From contig CALESG010000148.1 in the NCBI GenBank assembly GCA_937907215.1, positions 1 through 8,959 of the forward strand: a DNA stretch of 8,959 nt. Reading direction: 5' to 3'. The stretch comes from an uncultured Ruminococcus sp. (GTDB taxonomy: Bacteria > Bacillota > Clostridia > Oscillospirales > Ruminococcaceae). The notes beneath the pieces were generated by a model that did not search any database, was not told the DNA's origin, and saw nothing but the letters and a program-made list of their open reading frames with translations. A program made the position numbers and the translations under genes. Shown one piece after another: positions 1-5,614 of the stretch. How positions within the stretch are numbered: the stretch's first letter is position 1; every line of letters begins with the position of its first letter.

Positions 1-355
1 ATTCAGACTTTTTTGAGACTCGCTGCGGCGTTTTGAGTTTTGCGGAATCAGGATAAAGCCATCTGTCATGTCGTACGATGATGTTAGTCTCCTGCGTCAG
101 AATAAAAGCTGTTAGTTTAATAATCATGTTTTGTAAATTATTGCCATGATACGTCAGAACAGCGTATTGATATTTCTGAACAGCCACAAAGAAATAATAA
201 GCAGTTTCCATACCGATGCTGTGGTTTGTTATGTATGTTTCTGGAAATGAGCTATAACCATCTGCGGCTATTTCAATTTTAGGAACTTCAATCTGTTGCT
301 GTTGATAAGCAGCAAAAATAGGTTTATCATGATTATTCGGATATTCAATTTTCAT
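1..355 (-). CDS. Hypothetical protein, 3' end beyond the left edge
   Basis: An open frame of 118 codons with no stop runs from the ATG at 355-353 off the left edge. It begins MKIEYPNNHDKPIFAAYQQQ. The start is supported by a GAAAGGA ribosome binding site (about 364-370) and by a promoter further upstream (409-457) that matches the promoters of the ATPase and paralogue genes. I do not recognise the family. Visible features are a Gln-rich patch near residues 18-21, a stretch rich in aromatic and hydrophobic residues at about 51-70, a further hydrophobic stretch at about 76-87, and a basic end to the visible part (residues 105-117). There is no signal peptide and no convincing transmembrane helix. 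It lies downstream of the ATPase on the same strand and shares its promoter type, so it may work in the same system. That is inference; only the reading frame, start and promoter are seen directly. Confidence 0.75.
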   Translation of the reverse strand, partial: MKIEYPNNHDKPIFAAYQQQQIEVPKIEIAADGYSSFPETYITNHSIGMETAYYFFVAVQKYQYAVLTYHGNNLQNMIIKLTAFILTQETNIIVRHDRWLYPDSAKLKTPQRVSKKSE

Positions 356-386
356 AATCATTTTCCTTTCATTAATTTTGATTTGA

Positions 387-402
387 AGACCTTTTTAGGT
401 CT
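387..402 (-). promoter_or_regulatory. Hairpin at the predicted 5' end of the left-edge gene's mRNA
   Basis: AGACCT-tttt-AGGTCT is a perfect 6-bp inverted repeat with a 4-nt loop. It begins six bases downstream of the predicted -10 box (409-414), so it would lie at or next to the transcription start. The minus-strand transcript would open with a stable stem-loop, about 30 nt before the start codon at 355. It could be a 5' stabilising hairpin or an operator. Confidence 0.45.
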
Positions 403-408
403 GATTAC

Positions 409-457
409 ATTATACAGTAATATGAATGAAAGGTCAGGACGAAATCCCATTAAAAAT
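409..457 (-). promoter_or_regulatory. Promoter P1 with conserved box, copy 1 of 3
   Basis: Read on the minus strand, the 25-bp box occupies 457-433: ATTTTTAAT, GGG, then ATTTCGTCCTGAC. The last bases of the box are part of a -35 hexamer CTGACC (437-432). A 17-bp spacer leads to a perfect -10 TATAAT (414-409). The -10 lies about 53 bp before the start codon at 355. An A/T-rich tract just upstream of the box could act as an UP element. The same box at the same distance from the -10 occurs at 3581-3629 and 3968-4016, which makes this call much stronger than one hexamer pair would. Confidence 0.75.
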
Positions 458-484
458 TTTTTATTTGAAAGATATTTGCAGATG

Positions 485-525
485 TAATGGCTAAGTGCAA
501 CTGAACACTCAGCCATTATTTTTTT
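485..525 (+). terminator. Strong terminator hairpin, U-tract on the plus strand
   Basis: A 13-bp stem (TAATGGCTAAGTG at 485-497, CACTCAGCCATTA at 506-518; one wobble pair) with an 8-nt loop is followed by seven T residues (519-525) on the plus strand. This is a textbook intrinsic terminator for plus-strand transcription, yet no plus-strand gene lies to its left. On the minus strand the same hairpin directly follows the ATPase stop codon, but it is preceded by the A-tract and has no U-tract after it. It may therefore mainly stop antisense transcription from entering the ATPase gene, or protect the 3' end of the ATPase mRNA. Confidence 0.65.
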
Positions 526-3500
526 ACGAACTTTTTTGATGATTGGCAAAATTTCTGTAAGTGCTGCCATGAATGATTCCGGTTTTAATTCGACCGGCAT
601 GATTGTTGTAAAAGCTGCCTTTTATGTAGCACTCGCCGGTATCAAGTGATGCAAGCTGATTTGGATTAATATTAAGCTGTTTTGCCGCTGCTGAAGCAGC
701 TTTGCCGTCAAGACGGAAGAATGCCTTCATGTCAGCATTCTCCATTACCATCATTGTTTCCGCAGATGCACCGGGAAGAAATTGCGCAGCATAGTTCAGT
801 CCGATATGATATTTTCTACCCTCAGTTAAAATCAAGGAAATCGGTCCTTTTGGACTGAGATTCTGATTTTTTATCTCATCAATAAAAATACTAAGATGCT
901 TATCGGCATGAGATTTCTGGTAATAGAACAGTGACATGAGAAGCATATCAATTAGTCCAGAACCACCACTTGCTGAAACTGCATGAGTTAATATTACAAT
1001 AATATCCTTGCTTTCATCAATAAAATCTCCCCAATCCTTTTCGCTCAGCTCAAACTCAATAAAGCAAGAGAACATATCGCTTAGCTGATTTGCAAGGTTA
1101 TCGGGAATATCTTTACTTGTAAGCAGATTGTAAAGTTCATGCATATCAATATGCTTTTTATCAACTATTTGTTTGACTGCTTTATATATCACAGCTTTTT
1201 GTTTTACGCCCATATTGGAACGATGAGATTCAAAAATAGACTGTATTGTTCTGATTCTTGATTCTTTATGTGTAGAATCATTCAGTTTCAGCAGATCCAC
1301 AGGCAATCCTTTTTCCTCAATCATATGGAATGTGATATGATTTTTGATGTACTTTCCGACTCTTTTTTTCACGATTTCGCCACCGTTAGCAGAAAGATTA
1401 TGGAATATTGCTTCTTCGGTAAATGAGTCACTTGTGTCAAAAATGATGATTGGATGATGAAGTTTTTGCAGAGAACACATTCTCTCTGTCAGACAATGCG
1501 TTTTACCGCTACTGCTTTGACCGATTGCGAAAAAATGCATATTTAAAGCTCTTTCAAAGTCGAATTTCTGATATGCCGCTTGTCCGATACTGTTAGTTAC
1601 TATCGGAATAAGGCTTATATCACTGCATGGACATGAAAACCACTCAGAATACGCACTCTCTTGTATAAGCTGTTCAATGTCCATGTCAAGTACTCCATCG
1701 TTACGCACAGCAATGAATGCAGGTCTCAGGCTCTTGCCGTTTGAGTGTACTGTAAGAGGATAACGCATCTTCTTCGTAGAATGTAAATATCCGCAGATAT
1801 CAAGGCATTTCAGAATGCGGAACACACTGTCAGCAGTTCGCATATGAGGTATGCTTACCTCTTTGATGGTATCCTCTTCTATTATGAGTAAATCATCCTT
1901 GACAATAAGTTGGTTAGCACTGGGTATATAGTTCATCTTCTTGCTGTGCATGAATATTTTCAGCTCATTATTACGTATAGCCTGATTCAAACTTTCGATA
2001 AACTGCTTAGCTACGGCATCAGTGGAATTTCCTGAAAAAGTGTGTGAAATCTTTAGTGTCTTGCAAATAAAAAAAGAAATTTTACAGAAATTAATATTTT
2101 CTATAATTGGATTTTCAGCAGCAGGACTATTTAAGAAAAGATTGATAGCAGAAAGTATAGCGTAGCTTATCCTGGTCTTATCATTGATAAAGCTATTGTT
2201 TTCTGCCTTTACAATATCATTTATAAATTGAGTTGTTACAGACTTGAAATCAACATAGTGCTTGCAGATATCATATGTAATGTAATTCACTACAGAATCC
2301 AGCACTCTGCACATTTCGATTTCTTCTGCTCTTGTCATTGATACAGCGAAATTTTCGGGAAGTGTAAGGCAAATTTTCTTTTCAGCCGGCAGTATGTACT
2401 GCGCATGAGATGAGAAGATTGCAAGATTATGCGGCTGGCAATCATTACTTTCATCAACTGTGAGTATGTGCTGTAGCATTTCTGTTCTTCTGTTATCATT
2501 GTCGATAATACTGCAATCGTTTATTATAATCGTCTCGTCTTTTGCATGGAGAAGTGCATTAGTAATATCACTCTTGCTCGAATCAAATGAAATAAGTCTG
2601 CTTCCTCTGTTGAATATTTGCATATAGTAAGCAGCTTGACGGGCTGCTGTTTGGTTTGGAGCTGATATCGCAAGTATCTGCTGTATCTGGCAATTGATCT
2701 CATTGAGTAAAGATGAGAGCAATCCACAAACAGAATAGATGAAAAGAAAGCATTTTTCATAAGTATCCAGGTACTTTGCAGTTATCTCTCTCAATTCTTT
2801 TTGTGACGGAATACCTTTTGGAATAACCTTCTTCATGTAATAAACAGAACATTCTTTCAGCAGCTCCGTTTCAAGATAACCGTTATTACAGTTGAATTCA
2901 GCAGTTTCTTTATTGTTCTTAGTTACAAAAATGAATCCTGGATATTCAGGAAAAAATACAGATTTCGTGGAATGAAAATTATTGATGCAATTTGCAAGAT
3001 AGTCATTAGCGAGCACTTTGCTTCTGCACACATATACAAAGCCTTCAAATAAAGCTATGAGATTTTTGTTTGCAAGCTTATCTAAACGAACAATCGTATT
3101 GTGAAATTTTTCATTACTATCTATGTAGGATACATATTTTATTGTTTTATGGATTCCATTCTTTTCAATCTCACAATCATACACACTGCTAATTTTAATG
3201 ATGCCGATTTTCTTTTCCTTACCATTATCAAGACAGTATCCGCACCCGGTAGTCTGATCAACAGCGAATAGCCTAGGCATTTCATGATGTTCCTGTTTCA
3301 GTTTTGCTATTTGCATGATTTGAGATTGATTCTGCCACATGAGCTGCTGAACCATATTTAATGCGTTTGCGGCTATCTGATTGGACTGCATCGCCTTATT
3401 CATTTCAAAGGCAACATATGGGGCAATCATGTTTAATACTTGTCCTGCGAGCTGTTGTGTGGGCTGAATGTTCATATTTGCAAGTTCCTGATTGATTGTA

Positions 3501-3532
3501 TCTTGCATTGGATAATCGTTTAAATTTTCCAT
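524..3532 (-). CDS. HerA/FtsK-superfamily ATPase with a second, degenerate ATPase-like region
   Basis: A 1002-residue protein. The C-terminal third is a P-loop motor of the HerA/FtsK/VirD4 kind: Walker A GQSSSGKT (671-678), a post-Walker strand IIIFDTSDSF (695-704), Walker B SIFIDE (881-886), then EGRKYHIGLNYAAQ (904-917), the sensor stretch usual in DUF87/HerA and TraD-like ATPases. Residues 1-80 are rich in Gln and Asn and probably helical; CGYC is at 97-100. Residues about 100-610 recall the layout of DUF927-type helicase domains (beta-rich start, ATPase-like core at 260-400, winged-helix-like end near 575-610). Where a P-loop would be expected there is only SAPNQTAARQAA (290-301), followed by IIINDC (335-340), so this half is probably catalytically dead. 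No transmembrane segment is obvious, which argues against a classical membrane-anchored coupling protein. The ATG at 3532 follows GGGAG (3540-3544) at 7 nt. The DNA-translocase role is inferred from the family; the DUF927 comparison is tentative. Confidence 0.8.
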   Translation of the reverse strand: MENLNDYPMQDTINQELANMNIQPTQQLAGQVLNMIAPYVAFEMNKAMQSNQIAANALNMVQQLMWQNQSQIMQIAKLKQEHHEMPRLFAVDQTTGCGYCLDNGKEKKIGIIKISSVYDCEIEKNGIHKTIKYVSYIDSNEKFHNTIVRLDKLANKNLIALFEGFVYVCRSKVLANDYLANCINNFHSTKSVFFPEYPGFIFVTKNNKETAEFNCNNGYLETELLKECSVYYMKKVIPKGIPSQKELREITAKYLDTYEKCFLFIYSVCGLLSSLLNEINCQIQQILAISAPNQTAARQAAYYMQIFNRGSRLISFDSSKSDITNALLHAKDETIIINDCSIIDNDNRRTEMLQHILTVDESNDCQPHNLAIFSSHAQYILPAEKKICLTLPENFAVSMTRAEEIEMCRVLDSVVNYITYDICKHYVDFKSVTTQFINDIVKAENNSFINDKTRISYAILSAINLFLNSPAAENPIIENINFCKISFFICKTLKISHTFSGNSTDAVAKQFIESLNQAIRNNELKIFMHSKKMNYIPSANQLIVKDDLLIIEEDTIKEVSIPHMRTADSVFRILKCLDICGYLHSTKKMRYPLTVHSNGKSLRPAFIAVRNDGVLDMDIEQLIQESAYSEWFSCPCSDISLIPIVTNSIGQAAYQKFDFERALNMHFFAIGQSSSGKTHCLTERMCSLQKLHHPIIIFDTSDSFTEEAIFHNLSANGGEIVKKRVGKYIKNHITFHMIEEKGLPVDLLKLNDSTHKESRIRTIQSIFESHRSNMGVKQKAVIYKAVKQIVDKKHIDMHELYNLLTSKDIPDNLANQLSDMFSCFIEFELSEKDWGDFIDESKDIIVILTHAVSASGGSGLIDMLLMSLFYYQKSHADKHLSIFIDEIKNQNLSPKGPISLILTEGRKYHIGLNYAAQFLPGASAETMMVMENADMKAFFRLDGKAASAAAKQLNINPNQLASLDTGECYIKGSFYNNHAGRIKTGIIHGSTYRNFANHQKSS

Positions 3533-3561
3533 ATTGTGTCTCCCTTCAATATTATAGTTAA

Positions 3562-3574
3562 GCGGTTATACCGC
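3562..3574 (-). promoter_or_regulatory. Palindrome at the predicted start of the ATPase transcript
   Basis: GCGGT-TAT-ACCGC is a perfect 5-bp inverted repeat. It begins six bases downstream of the -10 TATACT (3581-3586), the same offset as the hairpin at 387-402 has from its -10. It could be an operator that overlaps the start site or a hairpin at the 5' end of the mRNA. A related but imperfect string, GCGGTCACACC, occurs at 8040-8050 in the leader of the DUF960 gene; that match may be chance. Confidence 0.4.
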
Positions 3575-3580
3575 ATCCTT

Positions 3581-3629
3581 AGTATAACATTTTTTGTCTT
3601 TATAATCAGGACGAAATACTATTAAAAAT
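3581..3629 (-). promoter_or_regulatory. Promoter P2 of the ATPase gene with conserved box, copy 2 of 3
   Basis: On the minus strand the box occupies 3629-3605: ATTTTTAAT, AGT, ATTTCGTCCTGAT. The -35 position reads CTGATT (3609-3604), a poor match to consensus. A 17-bp spacer leads to TATACT (3586-3581), preceded by TGT, which makes an extended -10. The start site should fall near 3574, about 42 nt before the ATG at 3532. Because the -35 hexamer is weak while the bases upstream of it are conserved, the box is more likely a protein-binding site than a simple -35 element. Confidence 0.75.
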
Positions 3630-3689
3630 GATTATTTTGATGCCATTACTTTTTAGGAACACATGAAAATAAATATTTGAAAAAAATCT

Positions 3690-3776
3690 GTACTCCTTTT
3701 TATAAATTCAAGTTTTGAAAATAGATTTATCGCTGTTTTTTGTAATTTACAGAAACTGATTTTGAAAAAGGAGTAC
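3690..3776. repeat. Large imperfect inverted repeat, hairpin element 1
   Basis: The arms GTACTCCTTTTT (3690-3701) and AAAAAGGAGTAC (3765-3776) are perfectly complementary over 12 bp. After a 2x2 mismatch the stem continues for five more pairs, one of them a wobble (3704-3708 with 3758-3762). The loop is about 49 nt and contains smaller hairpins such as TTCAA-gtt-TTGAA (3707-3719). Outside the arms, an A-tract on the left (3680-3686) faces a T-tract on the right (3779-3785), which could lengthen the stem or give an RNA a terminator-like 3' end. It lies between two divergent promoters and outside any gene. Possible roles are a structured RNA, an origin or partition site, or a protein-binding cruciform; nothing decides between them. 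Confidence 0.7.
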
Positions 3777-3838
3777 ACTTTTTTTAAGAGATTAGAAAAT
3801 AACATATTTGTCAGGAATATATAGGTGAAAGAAAATCT

Positions 3839-3920
3839 GTGCCATGTGCCGGGTGAAAAAATTAGTTTTAGCGAAAAAGGCCTTGAAGAAATCTTTTTAC
3901 TTTAACCTGACACATGGCAC
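3839..3920. repeat. Large imperfect inverted repeat, hairpin element 2
   Basis: Positions 3839-3858 and 3901-3920 form a 20-bp stem with 18 pairs: ten perfect pairs (GTGCCATGTG with CACATGGCAC), one C/A mismatch, five pairs including one wobble, one G/A mismatch and three A-T pairs. The 42-nt loop holds a further small stem (AAAAAG at 3874-3879 with CTTTTT at 3893-3898). Its span (82 bp) and closing stem are close to those of the element at 3690-3776, and both left arms overlap the string AAAATCTGT (3683-3691 and 3832-3840, 149 bp apart). There is no T-tract after the right arm, so it is not an ordinary terminator. Confidence 0.7.
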
Positions 3921-3967
3921 AAATACGATTGAATAATAGATTTGTAATTCAAAAATAGAAAAGGTGA

Positions 3968-4016
3968 ATTTTTAATGAGATTTCGTCCCGACAAATTTAC
4001 TTCAATATTGTATAAT
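3968..4016 (+). promoter_or_regulatory. Promoter P3 of the paralogue operon with conserved box, copy 3 of 3
   Basis: The box at 3968-3992 reads ATTTTTAAT, GAG, ATTTCGTCCCGAC. The -35 position is CCGACA (3988-3993). A 17-bp spacer leads to a perfect TATAAT (4011-4016). The start site should be near 4023, giving a leader of about 115 nt before the ATG at 4138, with a 9-codon ORF inside it. Spacing is identical to the copies at 409-457 and 3581-3629, but the orientation is opposite, as expected for the divergent operon. Confidence 0.78.
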
Positions 4017-4056
4017 TGCAATAAAGGAAAAAGCAATAGATTATGGAGGTACAGAT

Positions 4057-4086
4057 ATGAATCGCATACGTTCGCCTGATTTATAA
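4057..4086 (+). pseudogene. 9-codon ORF with its own ribosome binding site; relic of the downstream family or a leader peptide
   Basis: ATG at 4057 follows GGAGG (4045-4049) at 7 nt and encodes MNRIRSPDL before TAA at 4084-4086. The peptide lines up with the first nine residues of the next two proteins (MNHITLNDF; MKRLSIEDF from Met2): I/L at position 4, D at 8 and a hydrophobic residue at 9 are kept in all three. The DNA around the start also matches the start of the 4138 gene: in a 23-bp stretch (4041-4063 against 4122-4144) I count four mismatches. The simplest reading is that a further family member once stood here and all but its start was deleted. It could also serve as a translated leader that affects the downstream genes. 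Confidence 0.5.
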
Positions 4087-4137
4087 CAGAATAATTCTTG
4101 TAATAACCAGACAATAAAAATTTACGGAGGAACAGTA

Positions 4138-4773
4138 ATGAATCATATTACTTTAAATGACTTTAATTCTAATCAACTTGCTCTGATGAGCATTTTGACA
4201 TCATGCTTTTACAATAATCCGGAAGTGTTCGATAATAAGAAATTTGCTGACATAGAGACCGATGCCGAAGGTAAGGCGTCTTATGGTCATCTGCTCATTA
4301 ATGCAGTTTATACAATGGATGAGTTGTTTGATAAATGCCATACATTTGTAGCTTTAGCATTTACAAAAAAGAATAGAAACATTGAAATCACAAATGATGC
4401 TATATTGGATGAATTTGATTCCATAACAACTGAATTATGGAATGATATCATTCATGGCAGAAAGATATACTACACATTCAAATACATAACGCCTTTTGGC
4501 AGAGGCATTAAGGTTTATGAGTATCATAAGCCGGATTGTAATTCTACTTTGCGTAAGATGATTGCAGTGGCAATTAAAATGGGCGCTGACTATGACAAAC
4601 TTCTTGAAACAACCATGCTTATGATTGTAAATGAGTTTACAAATGGTGACTTTATGAATTACTTTGACGGAAACATGGAGAAACTTTCTGAAAAACTCAG
4701 GTGTAAGATGTACATGGAAGCACAGGCATTGATTACTGAAATCAGCGAAAAAATTAGGGGAGGACTTTTATAA
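4138..4773 (+). CDS. Hypothetical protein, first of a paralogous pair
   Basis: A 211-residue soluble-looking protein with no family that I recognise. ATG at 4138 follows GGAGG (4126-4130) at 7 nt. It begins MNHITLNDFNSNQLALMSIL, has a middle segment YYTFKYITPFGRGIKVYEYH (111-130) and an acidic, helical C-terminus with FTNGDFMNYFDGN (167-179). These three blocks line up with blocks in the next protein, so the two appear to be diverged duplicates. No catalytic motif, signal peptide or membrane helix is evident. Its stop codon TAA (4771-4773) shares its last base with the ATG of the next gene, so the two are translationally coupled. It is expressed from promoter P3, the type also found upstream of the ATPase, so a shared pathway is likely. 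A structural or adaptor role is possible, but no function can be assigned. Confidence 0.85.
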   Translation: MNHITLNDFNSNQLALMSILTSCFYNNPEVFDNKKFADIETDAEGKASYGHLLINAVYTMDELFDKCHTFVALAFTKKNRNIEITNDAILDEFDSITTELWNDIIHGRKIYYTFKYITPFGRGIKVYEYHKPDCNSTLRKMIAVAIKMGADYDKLLETTMLMIVNEFTNGDFMNYFDGNMEKLSEKLRCKMYMEAQALITEISEKIRGGLL

Positions 4774-5495
4774 TGATGAAGAGATTATCTATTGAGGATT
4801 TCTGGACTTCTAAGGAACTTACAGCAATACTAACTTATGCACTTCTGAAAAATAAGGAGCAGATCGGATATGTGCTAACAGAAGATGAGAAGGATTTGCT
4901 TTACAACAAAGAGCATCAGACATTTTTAAGTATGGCGCTTAACAATAATTACAATTATCCCTATAGTGAAACACCACAGGGACTGAAAACAATGCTTGAT
5001 TTAGAAGCATATGTAAAGAGTACGATTATCTCTAAGGAAAAATATCAGGTGGGACAAGGTTTATTCGTTATGTGTAACATTGAGAATATTCTTGAAGATG
5101 CACTTGCACTGATTCCTGCCGGTTCTATGATTCCGCAAAATACAAGAACAGTACAGATGAATACATTAAAATTTACCGAGGATAAAATATCTGTAATCAT
5201 TCGTCTTGATACAGAATTTGGCTCGATTGTAAAGGCTTATGTCTATACGCCTCCGACTATTGATGTGTTGTGCCACTGCCTTCCAGAAGTGAGAGAAGAT
5301 GTAGAGAATCATATATATAAGACGAACCGTTTACTATTCCTTAATGATCTTTTGTATGCGGGTGGCCGTTCTATATTTGGAAATGACTTTGAGGCTTTCT
5401 TCAATGGTGAGATTTATTATGTACCGATTGAAATGCGTGATAAAATTGCATGCGATTTGGAAAAAATTGAAAAGAGGCTCACAAAGAGAGACTAA
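4773..5495 (+). CDS. Hypothetical protein, second of a paralogous pair
   Basis: A 240-residue protein of unrecognised family. The ATG at 4773 overlaps the preceding stop by one base and lies 9 nt after GGAGG (4759-4763); a second ATG follows at 4776, so the protein may start one residue later. Similarity to the upstream protein: LSIEDF (5-10) and ILT (19-21) match LNDF and ILT there; EFGSIVKAYVYTPP (148-161) matches PFGRGIKVYEYHKP; IFGNDFEAFFNGE (201-213) matches FTNGDFMNYFDGN. The C-terminus (220-239) is charged and helical, ending in a basic run (KRLTKR). No signal peptide, membrane span or known catalytic motif is visible. One base of overlap and a strong internal ribosome binding site suggest that the two proteins are made together in similar amounts, perhaps as a hetero-oligomer. 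Confidence 0.85.
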   Translation: MMKRLSIEDFWTSKELTAILTYALLKNKEQIGYVLTEDEKDLLYNKEHQTFLSMALNNNYNYPYSETPQGLKTMLDLEAYVKSTIISKEKYQVGQGLFVMCNIENILEDALALIPAGSMIPQNTRTVQMNTLKFTEDKISVIIRLDTEFGSIVKAYVYTPPTIDVLCHCLPEVREDVENHIYKTNRLLFLNDLLYAGGRSIFGNDFEAFFNGEIYYVPIEMRDKIACDLEKIEKRLTKRD

Positions 5496-5503
5496 AATGT
5501 GAC

Positions 5504-5527
5504 GGAGATCAGAAGTTACTGGTCTCC
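5504..5527 (+). terminator. Probable terminator of the paralogue operon
   Basis: GGAGATCAG (5504-5512) and CTGGTCTCC (5519-5527) form a 9-bp stem with one wobble pair and a 6-nt loop, starting eight bases after the stop of the 240-aa gene. The following sequence (tccatttataaaaatttt) is only loosely U-rich, so termination may be incomplete. It faces the minus-strand terminator at 5559-5594. Confidence 0.6.
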
Positions 5528-5558
5528 TCCATTTATAAAAATTTTGTTGTTAAAATAC

Positions 5559-5594
5559 AAAAAAGAAAGGGAAGTTTCAACAGAATTCCCTTTC
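5559..5594 (-). terminator. Intrinsic terminator of the amidoligase/amidotransferase operon
   Basis: On the minus strand, GAAAGGGAA (5594-5586) pairs with TTCCCTTTC (5573-5565) around a 12-nt loop and is followed by six U residues (5564-5559). It begins about 20 bases after the stop codon of the amidotransferase gene (5615). Confidence 0.8.
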
Positions 5595-5614
5595 ATCAAA
5601 ATGCGAAAATATTT

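Noticed and set aside
358..600. 80-codon minus-strand frame between the ATPase and the left-edge gene (starts MPVELKPESF)
   Set aside because: It overlaps the end of the ATPase gene, has no convincing ribosome binding site, and would contain the terminator hairpin, promoter P1 and the 5' hairpin. It is better explained as an open frame by chance, although its stop lies just before the ATG at 355.
2524..2760. 78-codon minus-strand frame inside the ATPase gene
   Set aside because: Another frame of a well-supported long gene; no ribosome binding site and no recognisable protein features.
3902..4114. 70-codon minus-strand frame across promoter P3 and the leader ORF
   Set aside because: It covers the conserved promoter box and part of hairpin element 2, and shows no ribosome binding site.
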